Shown: positions 1-9,449, counted from the stretch's first letter. The stretch is 64,000 bases of DNA from Lolliginicoccus lacisalsi (GCF_014841105.1 NZ_JACYWE010000005.1:124001-188000), one strand, 5' to 3'. Numbers and translations are program-made. The notes: generated from the sequence alone by a model not told the origin.

Positions 1-1366
1 GGGAGTCGCGCAGCATCGCGATGTAGTCACCGGGGTGGGCCAGGGATGTGGCATCGGCAATGAAGCCCATGGTGGCAGTATCGCCCAGCGAGGAGAGGTG
101 ATGGGCCATGTGCGCGCCGGGGTTGAGCAGCGGGAGCCCGAAAGCGGCCCGGACAGGGGCATCGCCGAGATGCATGGGCTCGCGGCCGCGGGGCACGTTG
201 GCCAGGCTCGTGTTGACCGGTGAGCCGCCCGGTCGTGGCACGAGGCGGCTGGCCGCGGCGAGCAGTCCCGGTGGCAGCGTCCGGATCGCGCGCTCCACAG
301 GGACGCGCGCCCCACCGCTCACGGCCTGCTTGCGGGCGCGCGATTCCGTGGCGATCGCGGCGAGGCGCTCGCGCAGGTCGGCGGTGCGCAGGTCGATGGG
401 GATGATCGCGCCGGTGATCTCGTTGCCGAGCAGCGCCGAGGTGCCTTCCGAGCGCTGGTGGCCGTGCTTCTGGAGCGCGACGGTGATGGCGCAGTGGATG
501 GGCCGCGCGGGAATGGTGCTGTGCCGCTCGAGGTAGCGGCGCTGGGCGCCGGCGACGATGGACAGGGCTACGTCATTGATGGTGGCGCCGGGCGCGAGCT
601 GCCTGATCGTCGAGAGCTGCGCGAGCGGGAAGGGGAACCCGTCGTAGACGCGGTGGGTGTACCCGGTCGCATCGAGGATCGTCCTGGGGCGCGGCTGGAG
701 CGCGGTGAGCGCGGGCCGGGGTTGCTTCGCGGCCTGGCGGGCCTCGAGCACCGATCCGACGATGGTGCGGGCCCGCCGGGGGATGTCGGCGATGGCGGCG
801 GGGACGGAGGCCGTGGATCGCGGCAGCGGGGACGCCACCTCGGTTGCCGCCAGCTCCTGCCCGGCGTGAGGCTGGGCGGGCAGGAGCTGCCGGGCGAACT
901 GGACGACCGCCGCGCCATCGAGCACCGCATGGTCTGCGGAGATGATGAGCGCGGCGGCGTCCTTGAGGGACATGGGCGGGTCGAGCAGGCCAGTGAGCAG
1001 GACGATCCGCCACGGCGGGCGATCCTCGTCGAGAGGCTGCTCGGCGATGTCAACGAGGTCCCGGCAGGCGTCCGACCACGTGCGCTCGCCCGAGACCGGC
1101 CTGGCCTCCACGTGGCGAGCAAGATCAGGCTCCCCGATGGGCTCGAGGGTGGTGCGGCCGATGCCGAGCGGCGAGGGCCGCGGCACCGCGGCGTACAACG
1201 GGTGGTCCTTGAGCACCTTGGCCACGTAGGCCTGGAGCTGCTCGGCGGTCCGGGGCGCCGCCTGGCTGCCTTCGAGCTCGATGAGGTTCATGCTGGCCAT
1301 ATTGCGGCGCGGCAGTCTCCTGGACATGTGCCAGATGAGCGAGCTCGTGTCGTCCAGGTCTGCCAT
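1..1366 (-). CDS. Wax ester synthase/diacylglycerol acyltransferase-like protein (partial, C-terminus beyond window)
   Basis: The frame is open from an ATG at 1366 to the window edge (455 codons). The start reads MADLDDTSSLIWHMSRRL, and a DHAVLDGAA segment about 140 residues in matches the HHxxxDG acyltransferase motif of the WS/DGAT family, with the first His replaced by Asp. The last visible residues (GFIADATSLAHPGDY) resemble the conserved C-terminal region of that family, so only a few residues should be missing from a usual 460-480 aa protein. Family members transfer acyl-CoA to diacylglycerol or fatty alcohols to make storage lipid. The His-to-Asp change could reduce activity or mark a divergent condensation-like enzyme. 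It is collinear with narI, 52 bp downstream of its stop. Confidence 0.8.
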   Translation of the reverse strand, partial: MADLDDTSSLIWHMSRRLPRRNMASMNLIELEGSQAAPRTAEQLQAYVAKVLKDHPLYAAVPRPSPLGIGRTTLEPIGEPDLARHVEARPVSGERTWSDACRDLVDIAEQPLDEDRPPWRIVLLTGLLDPPMSLKDAAALIISADHAVLDGAAVVQFARQLLPAQPHAGQELAATEVASPLPRSTASVPAAIADIPRRARTIVGSVLEARQAAKQPRPALTALQPRPRTILDATGYTHRVYDGFPFPLAQLSTIRQLAPGATINDVALSIVAGAQRRYLERHSTIPARPIHCAITVALQKHGHQRSEGTSALLGNEITGAIIPIDLRTADLRERLAAIATESRARKQAVSGGARVPVERAIRTLPPGLLAAASRLVPRPGGSPVNTSLANVPRGREPMHLGDAPVRAAFGLPLLNPGAHMAHHLSSLGDTATMGFIADATSLAHPGDYIAMLRDS

Positions 1367-1418
1367 GCCGCCGACAGTAGCAGCGCTGCGCCGGCCCCGC
1401 TGGTCCCCCGGCAGAAGG

Positions 1419-2150
1419 CTAGCGGCGGCTGTTGGCGGTCTCCCAGGCCCGGTCGTAGGGGGTGCGGCCCTTCTTGGCGGCATCCTTGCTGCGGTAGACG
1501 ATGTAGGGGCGGAAGAGGTAGCCGACGGGGGCGCTGAAGACGTGCACGAGCCGGGTGTAGGGCCACATGGTGAACAGGGCGAGCGCGGCGAGGGCGTGCA
1601 GCTGGAAGCTCAGCGGGATCCCCTCCATGAGGGTGGGGTCGGGCCCGAGGTAGAAGATCGAGCGGAACCACGGCGACACCGTCTCGCGGTAGTCGTAGCC
1701 CCCGGCGACGATGTTCTCCCACACGGTGTTGACCATGCCGGTGATGATGGTCAGCACGAGCACCGTGTACATGGCGATGTCGCCGCGGGTGGTGGCCTTG
1801 CGGACGGCGGGGACAGTGATGCGCCGGTACAGCAGGATCGCGAGCCCGGCCACGACCGCGATGCCGGCGAGGGTGCCCGGGATGACGGCGAGGTAGTGGT
1901 AGGCGTGGTCGGAGATGCCCGCGGCCTGGGTCCAGGACTTGGGGATGGCGAGGCCGCCGACGTGCCCGCCGATGACAGCAAGCAGCCCGAGGTGGAACAA
2001 GGGGCTGCCGAGCCGCAGCAGGCGTGTCTCGTAGATCTGGGAGGAGCGGGTGGTCCAGCCGAACTGGTCGTGGCGGTAGCGCCAGAGATGCCCGAGGGCG
2101 AACGACATGAGCGCGATGTAGGGAAGGATCTGCCAGAGCAGGGTATTCAC
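1419..2150 (-). CDS. narI: Respiratory nitrate reductase gamma subunit (cytochrome b)
   Basis: This 243 aa protein has about five hydrophobic segments. It begins MNTLLWQILPYIALMSFALG and carries His-containing helices (PLFHLGLLAVIGGH near the N-terminal third, FQLHALAALALF near residue 190) as expected for the two b-heme ligand pairs. NarI anchors NarGH to the membrane and passes electrons from quinol to NarH. The GTG start overlaps the narJ stop (GTGA), so translation is coupled. It is the last gene of narGHJI. Length is close to the usual 225-245 aa. Confidence 0.95.
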   Translation of the reverse strand: MNTLLWQILPYIALMSFALGHLWRYRHDQFGWTTRSSQIYETRLLRLGSPLFHLGLLAVIGGHVGGLAIPKSWTQAAGISDHAYHYLAVIPGTLAGIAVVAGLAILLYRRITVPAVRKATTRGDIAMYTVLVLTIITGMVNTVWENIVAGGYDYRETVSPWFRSIFYLGPDPTLMEGIPLSFQLHALAALALFTMWPYTRLVHVFSAPVGYLFRPYIVYRSKDAAKKGRTPYDRAWETANSRR

Positions 2151-2920
2151 TGGGGTCCTCCGGGGGTCTGGGGGAAGGCGGGCTGTCCGAGCAGCTCGGG
2201 CGCGGAGCTCGTGCCGCAGGCGCTAGCGCTGGCATGGGAGCGCTGGTTCAACGGATGCTCGGCAAGGGTGGGGTCGATGGCGTAGGGATCGAGGCCGACC
2301 TCCTCCTCGGGCGGCCCCTCCGCCGCGAGGACACGGATCTCGGCGCGATCGACGGTGGTCAGCGGGCGCAGCGTGACGCACAGGGCGTCGAGGACGCTGG
2401 CGTATGGGGAGCCACTGTCGTGCAGGGAAAGCCGCAGCAGCTCGAGCACGGCCCGGTGCCGGGCGAGGATCCGCTCCCCACCGATGGGATCGGTGGTGGC
2501 AGCGAACTCGAGGACGGCCGGCAGGTAATCGGGCAGCTCCTGCTCGCCGATATCCACTCCGCCCCGGCGGTAGGCCTGCTTCATCATCAGCAGGGCGGTC
2601 CCGCGCTTGCGGGTATCGCCGTAGGCGTAGTAGGTCAGGTGCAGGCTCGAGCGGCGGCGCATGTCGAACGTCTCGACGTACGCCTGGGCGAGGGCGAGCT
2701 GGGGGGTGCGCTCGGCGTGGGTGATGAAGGCGCGCAGCGATTCTGCTGCCGGTTCGCTGATCTGGTAGGTGGCGTCGCACAGGTCGCCGAGCATGACGAG
2801 GGTGTTGGGCGACGGGTAATCGAGCAGCAGCGCGGCGAGGCGCCACACGAGCCGCTTCTCCCGGTCGCTGTAGGTCTCGTCGGCGGTCCCGGTGCGCCGC
2901 AGCATTCCGCGCAGGCTCAT
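2147..2920 (-). CDS. narJ: Nitrate reductase delta subunit, molybdenum cofactor assembly chaperone
   Basis: This 257 aa protein belongs to the NarJ/TorD-like helical chaperones, which hold apo-NarG until the Mo cofactor is inserted and are not part of the final enzyme. Visible landmarks are KRLVWRLAALLLDYPS near residue 23 and DMRRRSSLHLTYYAYGDTRK near residue 90, the latter typical of NarJ. It overlaps narH by 4 bp (ATGA) upstream and narI by 4 bp downstream. The C-terminal 40 residues are Pro/Ser/Ala-rich and probably disordered. Confidence 0.94.
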   Translation of the reverse strand: MSLRGMLRRTGTADETYSDREKRLVWRLAALLLDYPSPNTLVMLGDLCDATYQISEPAAESLRAFITHAERTPQLALAQAYVETFDMRRRSSLHLTYYAYGDTRKRGTALLMMKQAYRRGGVDIGEQELPDYLPAVLEFAATTDPIGGERILARHRAVLELLRLSLHDSGSPYASVLDALCVTLRPLTTVDRAEIRVLAAEGPPEEEVGLDPYAIDPTLAEHPLNQRSHASASACGTSSAPELLGQPAFPQTPGGPQ

Positions 2921-4536
2921 GACACGTGCTCCGGGACGATCCCGTCGGTGGTGCGGCCGTCCCAGTTGAGCAGGTTGACCCGGCCTGACTTGTCCGCGGG
3001 CGCGGCGGTGTTCGTGTCATCGAGGAGGTGGAACTTGTCCGCCATCGCATCGAACGCCGTCATGCCCGCCGGGTTCATGCCGGGCCCGCCGTCGGTGTCG
3101 AGGCTGCACGAGGTGGCGATAGCCTCGAGCTTGTGGGCGTCGGAGGTCGCGCCGGTAGGGATGACGTAGCGCTCGTCGTACTTGGCGACGGCGAGCAGCC
3201 GGTACATGGCCTCGACCTCGTAGCTGGTCAGCCTTACCGACTCGGCGATGGTGGGGTCCACTTCCTCGCCGAGGTTGATCTGGCGCATGTGCGAGCGCAT
3301 CGCGGCGAGCCGCTGGAGAGCAGCGCGCACGGGACCGGGATCGCCGGCGGTGAACAGCTCGGCGAGGTACTCGATGGGGATGCGCAGCGCGTCGATGGCG
3401 CCGAAGAGGTTGTCGCCGTCCTCCCCGTCTCCCCCGGACTCGGTGACCGCATCGACGACGGGCGAGAGCGGTGGCACGTACCAGACCATCGGCATGGTGC
3501 GGTACTCCGGGTGCAGGGGCAGCGCGACCTGGTAGTCGGCGATGAGCTTGTAGACGGGCGAGTTCTGGGCGGCGTCGATCCACTCGGGCGAGATGCCAGC
3601 CTTCTCGCAGGCATCCACGACGCGGGGATCGTGCGGGTTGAGGAACACGTTGAGCTGCGCCGGGTAGAGGTCCTTGTCATCAGGCACCTCGCACGCCTGC
3701 TTGACAGCATCAGCGTCATAGAGCATCACCCCGATGTAGCGGAGCCTGCCCACGCACGTCTCCGAGCAGATGGTGGGGATCCCCACCTCCACGCGCGGGT
3801 AGCAGAACGTGCACTTCTCGGCCTTGCCGGTCTTGTGGTTGAAGTAGATCTTCTTGTAGGGGCAGCCGGTGACGCACTGGCGCCAGCCGCGGCACTTGTC
3901 CTGGTCGACGAGCACGATGCCGTCCTCGGCGCGCTTGTAGATCGCGCCGGACGGGCACGACGCGGCGCAGGAGGGGTTGAGGCAGTGCTCGCAGATGCGT
4001 GGCAGGTAGAACATGAACGTCTGCTCGAACTCGAGCTTGATCTTGTCGCCGACCTGCTTGAGGATCGGGTCCTGCGCGATGGCCTCGGGCCCGGAGCCGA
4101 GGTCATCGTCCCAGTTCGCGCCCCAGGTGATGGTGGTGTCATCGCCGGTGATTGCGGACTTCGGCCGGGCCACCGGGGTGGTGTCCATCGGCCCGGAGCC
4201 GAGGATGGAGCTGTAGTCGTAGGTCCACGGCTCGTAGTAGTCGCTGATCGTGGGCAGGTCGGGGGTGGCGAAGATGTTGGCGAGCCGCTTGAGCCGCGAG
4301 CCGGACTTGAGGGTGACGGTGCCGCGCTTGGTCCGCGTCCAGCCGCCCTTCCACCGTTCCTGGTCCTGGTACTGGCGCGGATAGCCTTGGCCGGGGCGGG
4401 TCTCGACGTTGTTGAACCAGGCGTACTCGGCGCCGGGCCGGTTGGTCCATGCCTGCTTGCACGTCACCGAGCAGGTGTGGCATCCGATGCACTTGTCCAG
4501 GTTCATCACCATGGCGATCTGGGCCATTGGTCTCAT
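2917..4536 (-). CDS. narH: Respiratory nitrate reductase beta subunit (Fe-S electron transfer)
   Basis: This 539 aa protein has the four Cys clusters of NarH. The first is C16xxC19xxC22xxxC26 (KCIGCHTCSVTCKQAW). A central block includes CEHCLNPSCAASCP and CRGWRQC, where Trp replaces one Cys and specifies the [3Fe-4S] centre as in E. coli NarH, followed by CTFC and CSETC. It carries electrons from NarI hemes to NarG. The ATG at 4536 is preceded by GGAG seven bases upstream. narG ends 55 bp upstream and narJ overlaps downstream. Confidence 0.96.
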   Translation of the reverse strand: MRPMAQIAMVMNLDKCIGCHTCSVTCKQAWTNRPGAEYAWFNNVETRPGQGYPRQYQDQERWKGGWTRTKRGTVTLKSGSRLKRLANIFATPDLPTISDYYEPWTYDYSSILGSGPMDTTPVARPKSAITGDDTTITWGANWDDDLGSGPEAIAQDPILKQVGDKIKLEFEQTFMFYLPRICEHCLNPSCAASCPSGAIYKRAEDGIVLVDQDKCRGWRQCVTGCPYKKIYFNHKTGKAEKCTFCYPRVEVGIPTICSETCVGRLRYIGVMLYDADAVKQACEVPDDKDLYPAQLNVFLNPHDPRVVDACEKAGISPEWIDAAQNSPVYKLIADYQVALPLHPEYRTMPMVWYVPPLSPVVDAVTESGGDGEDGDNLFGAIDALRIPIEYLAELFTAGDPGPVRAALQRLAAMRSHMRQINLGEEVDPTIAESVRLTSYEVEAMYRLLAVAKYDERYVIPTGATSDAHKLEAIATSCSLDTDGGPGMNPAGMTAFDAMADKFHLLDDTNTAAPADKSGRVNLLNWDGRTTDGIVPEHVS

Positions 4537-4591
4537 TGGCTTGCTCCTCGCGTGGGCAGGGGGTTCGCGGGCGGGCTGGTCGGGGCGCGCA

Positions 4592-7500
4592 TCAGTACTG
4601 CACGTCCTGGTCGCGGCGCCGGATGGTGGTGACCTCGTCGCGCTGGTTGCCGGTGGGCCCGTGGTAGTTGATGGCGAAGGACTGCTGGGCGTAGCCGCCG
4701 ATGAGGTGCGAGGGCTTGATCATGATGCGGGTCAGCGCGTTGTGGATGCCGCCGCGCTTGCCGGTGCGCTCGATGCGCGGCACGTCCACCGCCCGGTCCT
4801 GCGCGTGGTACATGAACACCGTCCCCTCGGGCATGCGGTGGGAGACGATGGCGCGTGCGACGACGACGCCGTTGCGGTTTGTCGCCTCGATCCAATCGTT
4901 GTCGGCCACCCCGATGCGGGCGGCGTCGACCGCGGACATCCAGATGCCCTGGCCGCCGCGGGACAGCGTGAGCATGTGCAGGTTGTCCTGGTAGGCGGAG
5001 TGGATGGACCACTTGGAGTGCGGGGTGAGGTACCGCACGGTGATCGCCGGGGTGCCCTCGCGGGCTCCGACGTTGCCGATGGTGGGCTCGGAGAACAGGG
5101 CCGTCATGTCCAGCGGTGGCCGGAACACCGGGAGCTGCTCGCCGAGCTCGGCCATCCAGTCATGGTCGAGGTAGAAGTGCTGCCGGCCGGTGAGGGTGTG
5201 CCAGGGCTTGAGGCGCTCGGTGTTGATGGTGAACGGGCTGTAGCGGCGTCCCCCGGACTCCGATCCGGACCACTCCGGCGAGGTGATGACGGGCACGGGG
5301 CGGGCCTGGGTGTCGGCGAAGGTGATGCGCTTGCCCTCGTGCTCGGCAGCAAGGTCCGCGAGCTGGGTGCCGGTGCGGGTCTCGAGGCTCTGGAAGCCCT
5401 CGGTGGCCAGCCGCCCGTTGGTGGTGCCCGACAGCGCGAGGATGGCCTCGGCGGCGTGGGTGTCCTTCTTGAGCATGGGGCGCCCGGCCGCCGGCCCGCT
5501 GGGCACGATGCCGTTGGCGGCCTTGAGGTGCTCGACCTCCTCGTCCGGGAACGTGGTGACGCCCTTGACGGTCAGGCCGATCTGCTCGACCAGCGGGCCG
5601 AGCGCGGCCATCTTGTCGGCGACCGCCGCGAAGTCACGCTCGACGACCTGCAGCTTGGGCATGGTCACCCCGGGGATGGGCTCGCACTCCCCTGCCTTCC
5701 AGTCCCGCACGATGCCGCCGGGCTGGGCGGTGGCATCGGCGGTGTCATGCATCAGCGGTGTGGCGACTATGTCCTTGCGGGTGCCCAGGTGCTTCTCGGC
5801 GAGCCAGCCGAAGCCGCGCGCGATGCGGTGGAACGCCTCGAAGTCGGTCTTGGCCTCCCACGGCGGGGAGATCGCCGGGGAGAACGCGTGCACGAACGGG
5901 TGCATGTCGGTGCTCGACAGGTCGTGCTTCTCGTACCAGGTGGCGGCGGGCAGCACGATGTCGGAGAACAGGGTCGTCGAGGTCATGCGGAAGTCCAGCG
6001 ACAGCAGCAGGTCGAGCTTGCCCGCCGGGGCGTCGTCATGCCACTTGAGCTCCTGGGGGCGGATGCCGGTGGCGTCATCGGCGCGCAGGTTGGTATCCGC
6101 GCCGAGCAGGTGCTTGAGGAAGTACTCGTTGCCCTTCGCCGAGGAGCCGAGCAGGTTAGAGCGCCACACCGTGAGCACGCGCGGGAAGTTCTCGGGAGCG
6201 TCGGGGTCCTCGCACGCGAACTGCAGGTGCCCGGTCTTGAGCCCGTCGACGACGTGATCGATGGGGTCCTTGCCGAGGCGCTCCGCCTCATCGACGAGGT
6301 CGAGCGGGTTGCGGTTGAACGACGGGTAGGTGGGCATCCAGCCGAGCCGGGAGGCCAGCGCGATGTTGTCGGCGGCGGTGCGCCCGGCGAACGCTCCCTT
6401 GGCGAGCGGGGACGCCATGACCTCGGAGGTGAAGGGGTCGTAGCGCCACTGGTCGGTGGACAAGTACCAGAAGATGGTGCCCTGCATCTGGCGGGCGGGC
6501 CGTGTCCAGTCGAGCCCGAAGGCGAGGGTGCCCCAGCCGGTCAGCGGGCGGCATTTCTCCTGGCCGACGTAGTGGGCCCAGCCGCCGCCGTTGACGCCCT
6601 GGCAGCCGGTGAGCAGGGTCAGCGCGAGGAATGACCGGTAGATCTGGTCGGAGTGGAACCAGTGGTTCGTGCCCGCGCCCATGAGGATCATCGAGCGGCC
6701 GCCGGAGCGCTCGGCGTTGTCGGCGAACTCGCGGGCCACCTTGATCGCATCCGCGGCCTTGACGCCGGTGATGCCTTCCTGCCAGGCCGGGGTGTAGGGC
6801 TCGGACGGGTCGTCGTATCCGGTGGGCCAGGTGCCCGGCAGGCCATCGCGGTGCACGCCGTACTGGGCGAGCATCAGGTCGAGCACGGTGGTGACGCGCT
6901 TGCCGGCGACGATGCGGGTGGGCACGCCGCGTTGCAGCAGCTCGGGGGTGTTGGTGTCATAGCGGGGCAGCAGCAGCTCCGCGGCCTCGCTGCCTCCTTC
7001 CGCGTCGTGCAGGGTGAGGGTGGGGGTGATGCCGTCGAGCTTGAGGTTCCAGGTGCCCTTGCCCGCCGCGGTGAAGCGATGGCCCAGCGAACCGCCGGGG
7101 ACGAACGGCTCGCCGGTGGCGTCGTCGAGCAGGACGGTCTTGAAGTCCGATCCGTCGGTGGCGTCACCGAGGTCCGCGGCGGTGAGGAACTTGCCGGGGA
7201 CGAGCGTGCCGTCCTCGCGCTCGGCGATGGTGACGAGGAACGGCAGGTCGGTGTATTGGCGGACGTAGTCGGCGAACCGGGGGGTGGTCCGGTCGACGAA
7301 GAACTCCTTGAGGATCACATGGCCCATCGACATGGCCAGGGCGCCATCGGTGCCGGGACGGGCAGGCAGCCACTGATCAGCGAACTTGGTGTTGTCGGCG
7401 TAGTCGGGCGAGACGACGATGACCTTCTGGCCCCGGTAGCGCGCCTCGGTCATGTAGTGCGCATCCGGGGTGCGGGTGACGGGCACGTTGGAGCCCCACA

Positions 7501-8299
7501 TGATCAGATAGCCGGCATCGAACCAGTCCGCGGACTCCGGCACATCGGTCTGGTCACCGAACACCTGCGGCGAGGCCTCGGGCAAGTCGGCATACCAGTC
7601 ATAGAACGACAGCATCGCCCCACCGATCAGCGAGATGAACCGCGCGCCGATCGCGTGGGAGACCATCGACATAGCCGGGATCGGCGAGAACCCGGCGACC
7701 CGATCGGGGCCGTACTTCTTGATGGTGTGCACATGCGCGGCGGCGACCATCTCGGCGGCCTCCCACCACTCGGCGCGCACGAAGCCACCCTTGCCGCGCG
7801 CGGCCTTGTAGCGGGCCGACTTCTCCGGGTCCTCGGCCACATCGGCCCAGGCGAGGACGGGATCCTTCAGGCGATCCTTGGCGGCGCGGTACATCTCGAG
7901 CAGCGCGCCGCGGACATACGGGTAGCGCACGCGCGCCGGGGAGTAGGTGTACCAGGAGAACGAGGCGCCGCGGGGGCAGCCGCGCGGCTCGTACTCGGGC
8001 TTGTCCGGCCCAATCGACGGGTAATCGGTCTGCTGAGCCTCCCAGGTGATGATCCCGTCCTTGACGTAGATCTTCCAGGAGCACGAGCCCGTGCAGTTCA
8101 CGCCATGAGTGGAGCGGACGACCTTGTCGTAGGACATGCGATCGCGGTAGAACGCATCAGCATCGCGGCCACCAGTCTTGTGGAGGGCGCGCAGATCCTC
8201 GGAGGCCTCGCCGCGCTGGAAGTGGCGGCCCATGCGCAGCAGTGAATCGGCGATGTCCGTGGTGCCGCGCGGGGCGGGCGGGTCGGCTATGTCGGTCAC
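4592..8299 (-). CDS. narG: Respiratory nitrate reductase alpha subunit (Mo-bis-MGD catalytic)
   Basis: The protein is 1235 aa, close to the roughly 1245 aa of characterised NarG. I chose the GTG at 8299 because GAGAGGA lies just upstream, although the frame is open further back. The N-terminal FS0 iron-sulfur ligands are H65, C69, C73 and C108 (HGVNCTGSC ... CPRG). The LSFYDWYADLPEASPQ segment corresponds to the region that supplies the Asp ligand to molybdenum in E. coli NarG, and ESADWFDAGYLIMWGSNVP follows. It reduces nitrate to nitrite at the inner face of the membrane. It is the first gene of narGHJI and has its own promoter 45 bp upstream. No narK or nitrate-sensing regulator is visible in the window. 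Confidence 0.97.
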   Translation of the reverse strand: MTDIADPPAPRGTTDIADSLLRMGRHFQRGEASEDLRALHKTGGRDADAFYRDRMSYDKVVRSTHGVNCTGSCSWKIYVKDGIITWEAQQTDYPSIGPDKPEYEPRGCPRGASFSWYTYSPARVRYPYVRGALLEMYRAAKDRLKDPVLAWADVAEDPEKSARYKAARGKGGFVRAEWWEAAEMVAAAHVHTIKKYGPDRVAGFSPIPAMSMVSHAIGARFISLIGGAMLSFYDWYADLPEASPQVFGDQTDVPESADWFDAGYLIMWGSNVPVTRTPDAHYMTEARYRGQKVIVVSPDYADNTKFADQWLPARPGTDGALAMSMGHVILKEFFVDRTTPRFADYVRQYTDLPFLVTIAEREDGTLVPGKFLTAADLGDATDGSDFKTVLLDDATGEPFVPGGSLGHRFTAAGKGTWNLKLDGITPTLTLHDAEGGSEAAELLLPRYDTNTPELLQRGVPTRIVAGKRVTTVLDLMLAQYGVHRDGLPGTWPTGYDDPSEPYTPAWQEGITGVKAADAIKVAREFADNAERSGGRSMILMGAGTNHWFHSDQIYRSFLALTLLTGCQGVNGGGWAHYVGQEKCRPLTGWGTLAFGLDWTRPARQMQGTIFWYLSTDQWRYDPFTSEVMASPLAKGAFAGRTAADNIALASRLGWMPTYPSFNRNPLDLVDEAERLGKDPIDHVVDGLKTGHLQFACEDPDAPENFPRVLTVWRSNLLGSSAKGNEYFLKHLLGADTNLRADDATGIRPQELKWHDDAPAGKLDLLLSLDFRMTSTTLFSDIVLPAATWYEKHDLSSTDMHPFVHAFSPAISPPWEAKTDFEAFHRIARGFGWLAEKHLGTRKDIVATPLMHDTADATAQPGGIVRDWKAGECEPIPGVTMPKLQVVERDFAAVADKMAALGPLVEQIGLTVKGVTTFPDEEVEHLKAANGIVPSGPAAGRPMLKKDTHAAEAILALSGTTNGRLATEGFQSLETRTGTQLADLAAEHEGKRITFADTQARPVPVITSPEWSGSESGGRRYSPFTINTERLKPWHTLTGRQHFYLDHDWMAELGEQLPVFRPPLDMTALFSEPTIGNVGAREGTPAITVRYLTPHSKWSIHSAYQDNLHMLTLSRGGQGIWMSAVDAARIGVADNDWIEATNRNGVVVARAIVSHRMPEGTVFMYHAQDRAVDVPRIERTGKRGGIHNALTRIMIKPSHLIGGYAQQSFAINYHGPTGNQRDEVTTIRRRDQDVQY

Positions 8300-8343
8300 G
8301 TCGGTCCTCTCGAGCAGCGGCAGGCTGGCCTGGTGAACCGAAC

Positions 8344-8371
8344 TGTATAGACGCTGTGACCTGCGGTTCAA
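8344..8371 (-). promoter_or_regulatory. Candidate promoter of narGHJI
   Basis: Read on the minus strand there is TTGAAC (8371-8366), a 16-bp spacer and TATACA (8349-8344), a good match to a housekeeping sigma-70-type promoter. It gives a leader of roughly 40 nt to the narG GTG. No FNR-type palindrome was recognised beside it. The stretch 8372-8563 shows nothing further, and 8652-8709 is also empty. Confidence 0.6.
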
Positions 8372-8563
8372 TGCCCTACCGGCACCGCACCGGACACTTC
8401 GGGCGGACGTGCGATCAGCGCAACACACCAGTTACAGCCAGGGCTCCCGGGCGCCGCGGCATCGCCCGTCCACCTGCAGGGTTAGGCCATCCTGTGTGAT
8501 GTGGCTCTCCCTGGCGGCCTCCAGCCAGGGAACACAGAATTTACGATCCGGGCGCGCCTTCCC

Positions 8564-8651
8564 CCGTGCGGATCGTGAAGATCCAGCCACCTCGGCCGTG
8601 GCCCCATCTTCACGATCGGGGCCGCCGCGATACGCCGGACGGCTACACGCA
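8564..8651. repeat. 88-bp palindromic repeat, family P1 copy A
   Basis: The core is a perfect 12-bp inverted repeat, GATCGTGAAGAT (8571-8582) and ATCTTCACGATC (8606-8617). A nested GCCAC/GTGGC pair (8586-8590, 8598-8602) lies inside. The whole 88 bp matches copy B at 9362-9449 in 77 of 88 positions with no gap. The two copies lie on either side of the methyltransferase gene in the same orientation. Confidence 0.85.
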
Positions 8652-8709
8652 TGTTGCTGGACCAGCAACTTTCCTTGCCGGTTCGCCGGGTAGTGCGCAC
8701 CATCGATGG

Positions 8710-9354
8710 ATGCCGCGTTCAAGCGATGGGCACGCGTTCGACAAGAGCTACTGGGATGCTCACTGGCAGGGCGACCGATCTGGCGCTCCCGAAGCCATAG
8801 CTGGCAGCCCGCCCAATCCGCATCTCGTGCGGGAGATCGACGACCTGCGACCTGGCACTGCCCTCGATGCCGGCTGCGGCGCGGGAGCCGAGGCGCTCTG
8901 GCTCGCGGCGCGCGGCTGGCAGGTGACCGGCGTGGATATTGCTGCCGACGCGCTTGCCCGCGCAGCGGAACGCGCCAGCGCGACGGCGGTGGCCGACCGC
9001 GCGCGGTGGGTCAGCGCTGACCTGACCATGTGGGTGCCATCAACGACCTACGACCTCGTCACCACCCACTACGCGCACGCCGCGATGCCACAGCTGGAGT
9101 TCTATGACCGGGTCTCCTCCTGGGTCTCCCCGGGCGGCACCTTGCTGATCGTCGGGCACCTCGACCACGACCAGGGGCATGGTGATGCTGGGCCGAGCGC
9201 TGCGGCGTCGGTGACCGCAGGAGGCATCACGGCCCGACTCGACCCAGCGGAGTGGGAGGTCGCGACGGCCGAGGAGCTCCATCGCACCGCGGCCAGCCAC
9301 GGCGGGGCAAGAACGCTCCACGACGTCGTCGTCCGCGCGATCCGTCGCCACTAG
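8710..9354 (+). CDS. Class I SAM-dependent methyltransferase
   Basis: This 214 aa protein has a clear class I methyltransferase fold. Motif I is ALDAGCGAGAEALWLA near residue 50, an acidic residue follows in VTGVDIAADAL (motif II), and YDLVTTHYAHA is the post-II region. The substrate cannot be told; the small size and HAFDKSYWDAHW opening resemble TehB/thiopurine-type small-molecule methyltransferases. The ATG at 8710 is preferred over an upstream GTG at 8566, which would put the P1 repeat inside the coding sequence. No strong ribosome site is seen. It stands alone between two repeat copies, which would suit a mobile cassette. Confidence 0.8.
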   Translation: MPRSSDGHAFDKSYWDAHWQGDRSGAPEAIAGSPPNPHLVREIDDLRPGTALDAGCGAGAEALWLAARGWQVTGVDIAADALARAAERASATAVADRARWVSADLTMWVPSTTYDLVTTHYAHAAMPQLEFYDRVSSWVSPGGTLLIVGHLDHDQGHGDAGPSAAASVTAGGITARLDPAEWEVATAEELHRTAASHGGARTLHDVVVRAIRRH

Positions 9355-9361
9355 CTACTCA

Positions 9362-9449
9362 CCGCGCGGATCGTGAACATCCAGCCACCTCGGGCGTGGC
9401 CCGATCTTCACGATCAGGGCCGTCCCGACGCGGCGGACGGCTAGACGCA
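9362..9449. repeat. 88-bp palindromic repeat, family P1 copy B
   Basis: This copy has arms GATCGTGAACAT (9369-9380) and ATCTTCACGATC (9404-9415), one mismatch between arms. It is 77/88 identical to copy A (8564-8651). Its right end supplies the stop codon (complement of 9441-9443) and the last codons of the convergent lipoprotein gene, so it overlaps coding sequence by 9 bp. Confidence 0.85.

Noticed and set aside
458-6634. Long open frames on the plus strand opposite narGHJI
   Set aside because: They are low-complexity antisense shadows caused by high third-position GC; the minus-strand proteins match known families end to end.
8566-8709. N-terminal extension of the methyltransferase from GTG 8566
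   Set aside because: It would encode the P1 palindromic repeat, which is unlike the family N-terminus; the ATG at 8710 starts at the family-like sequence.
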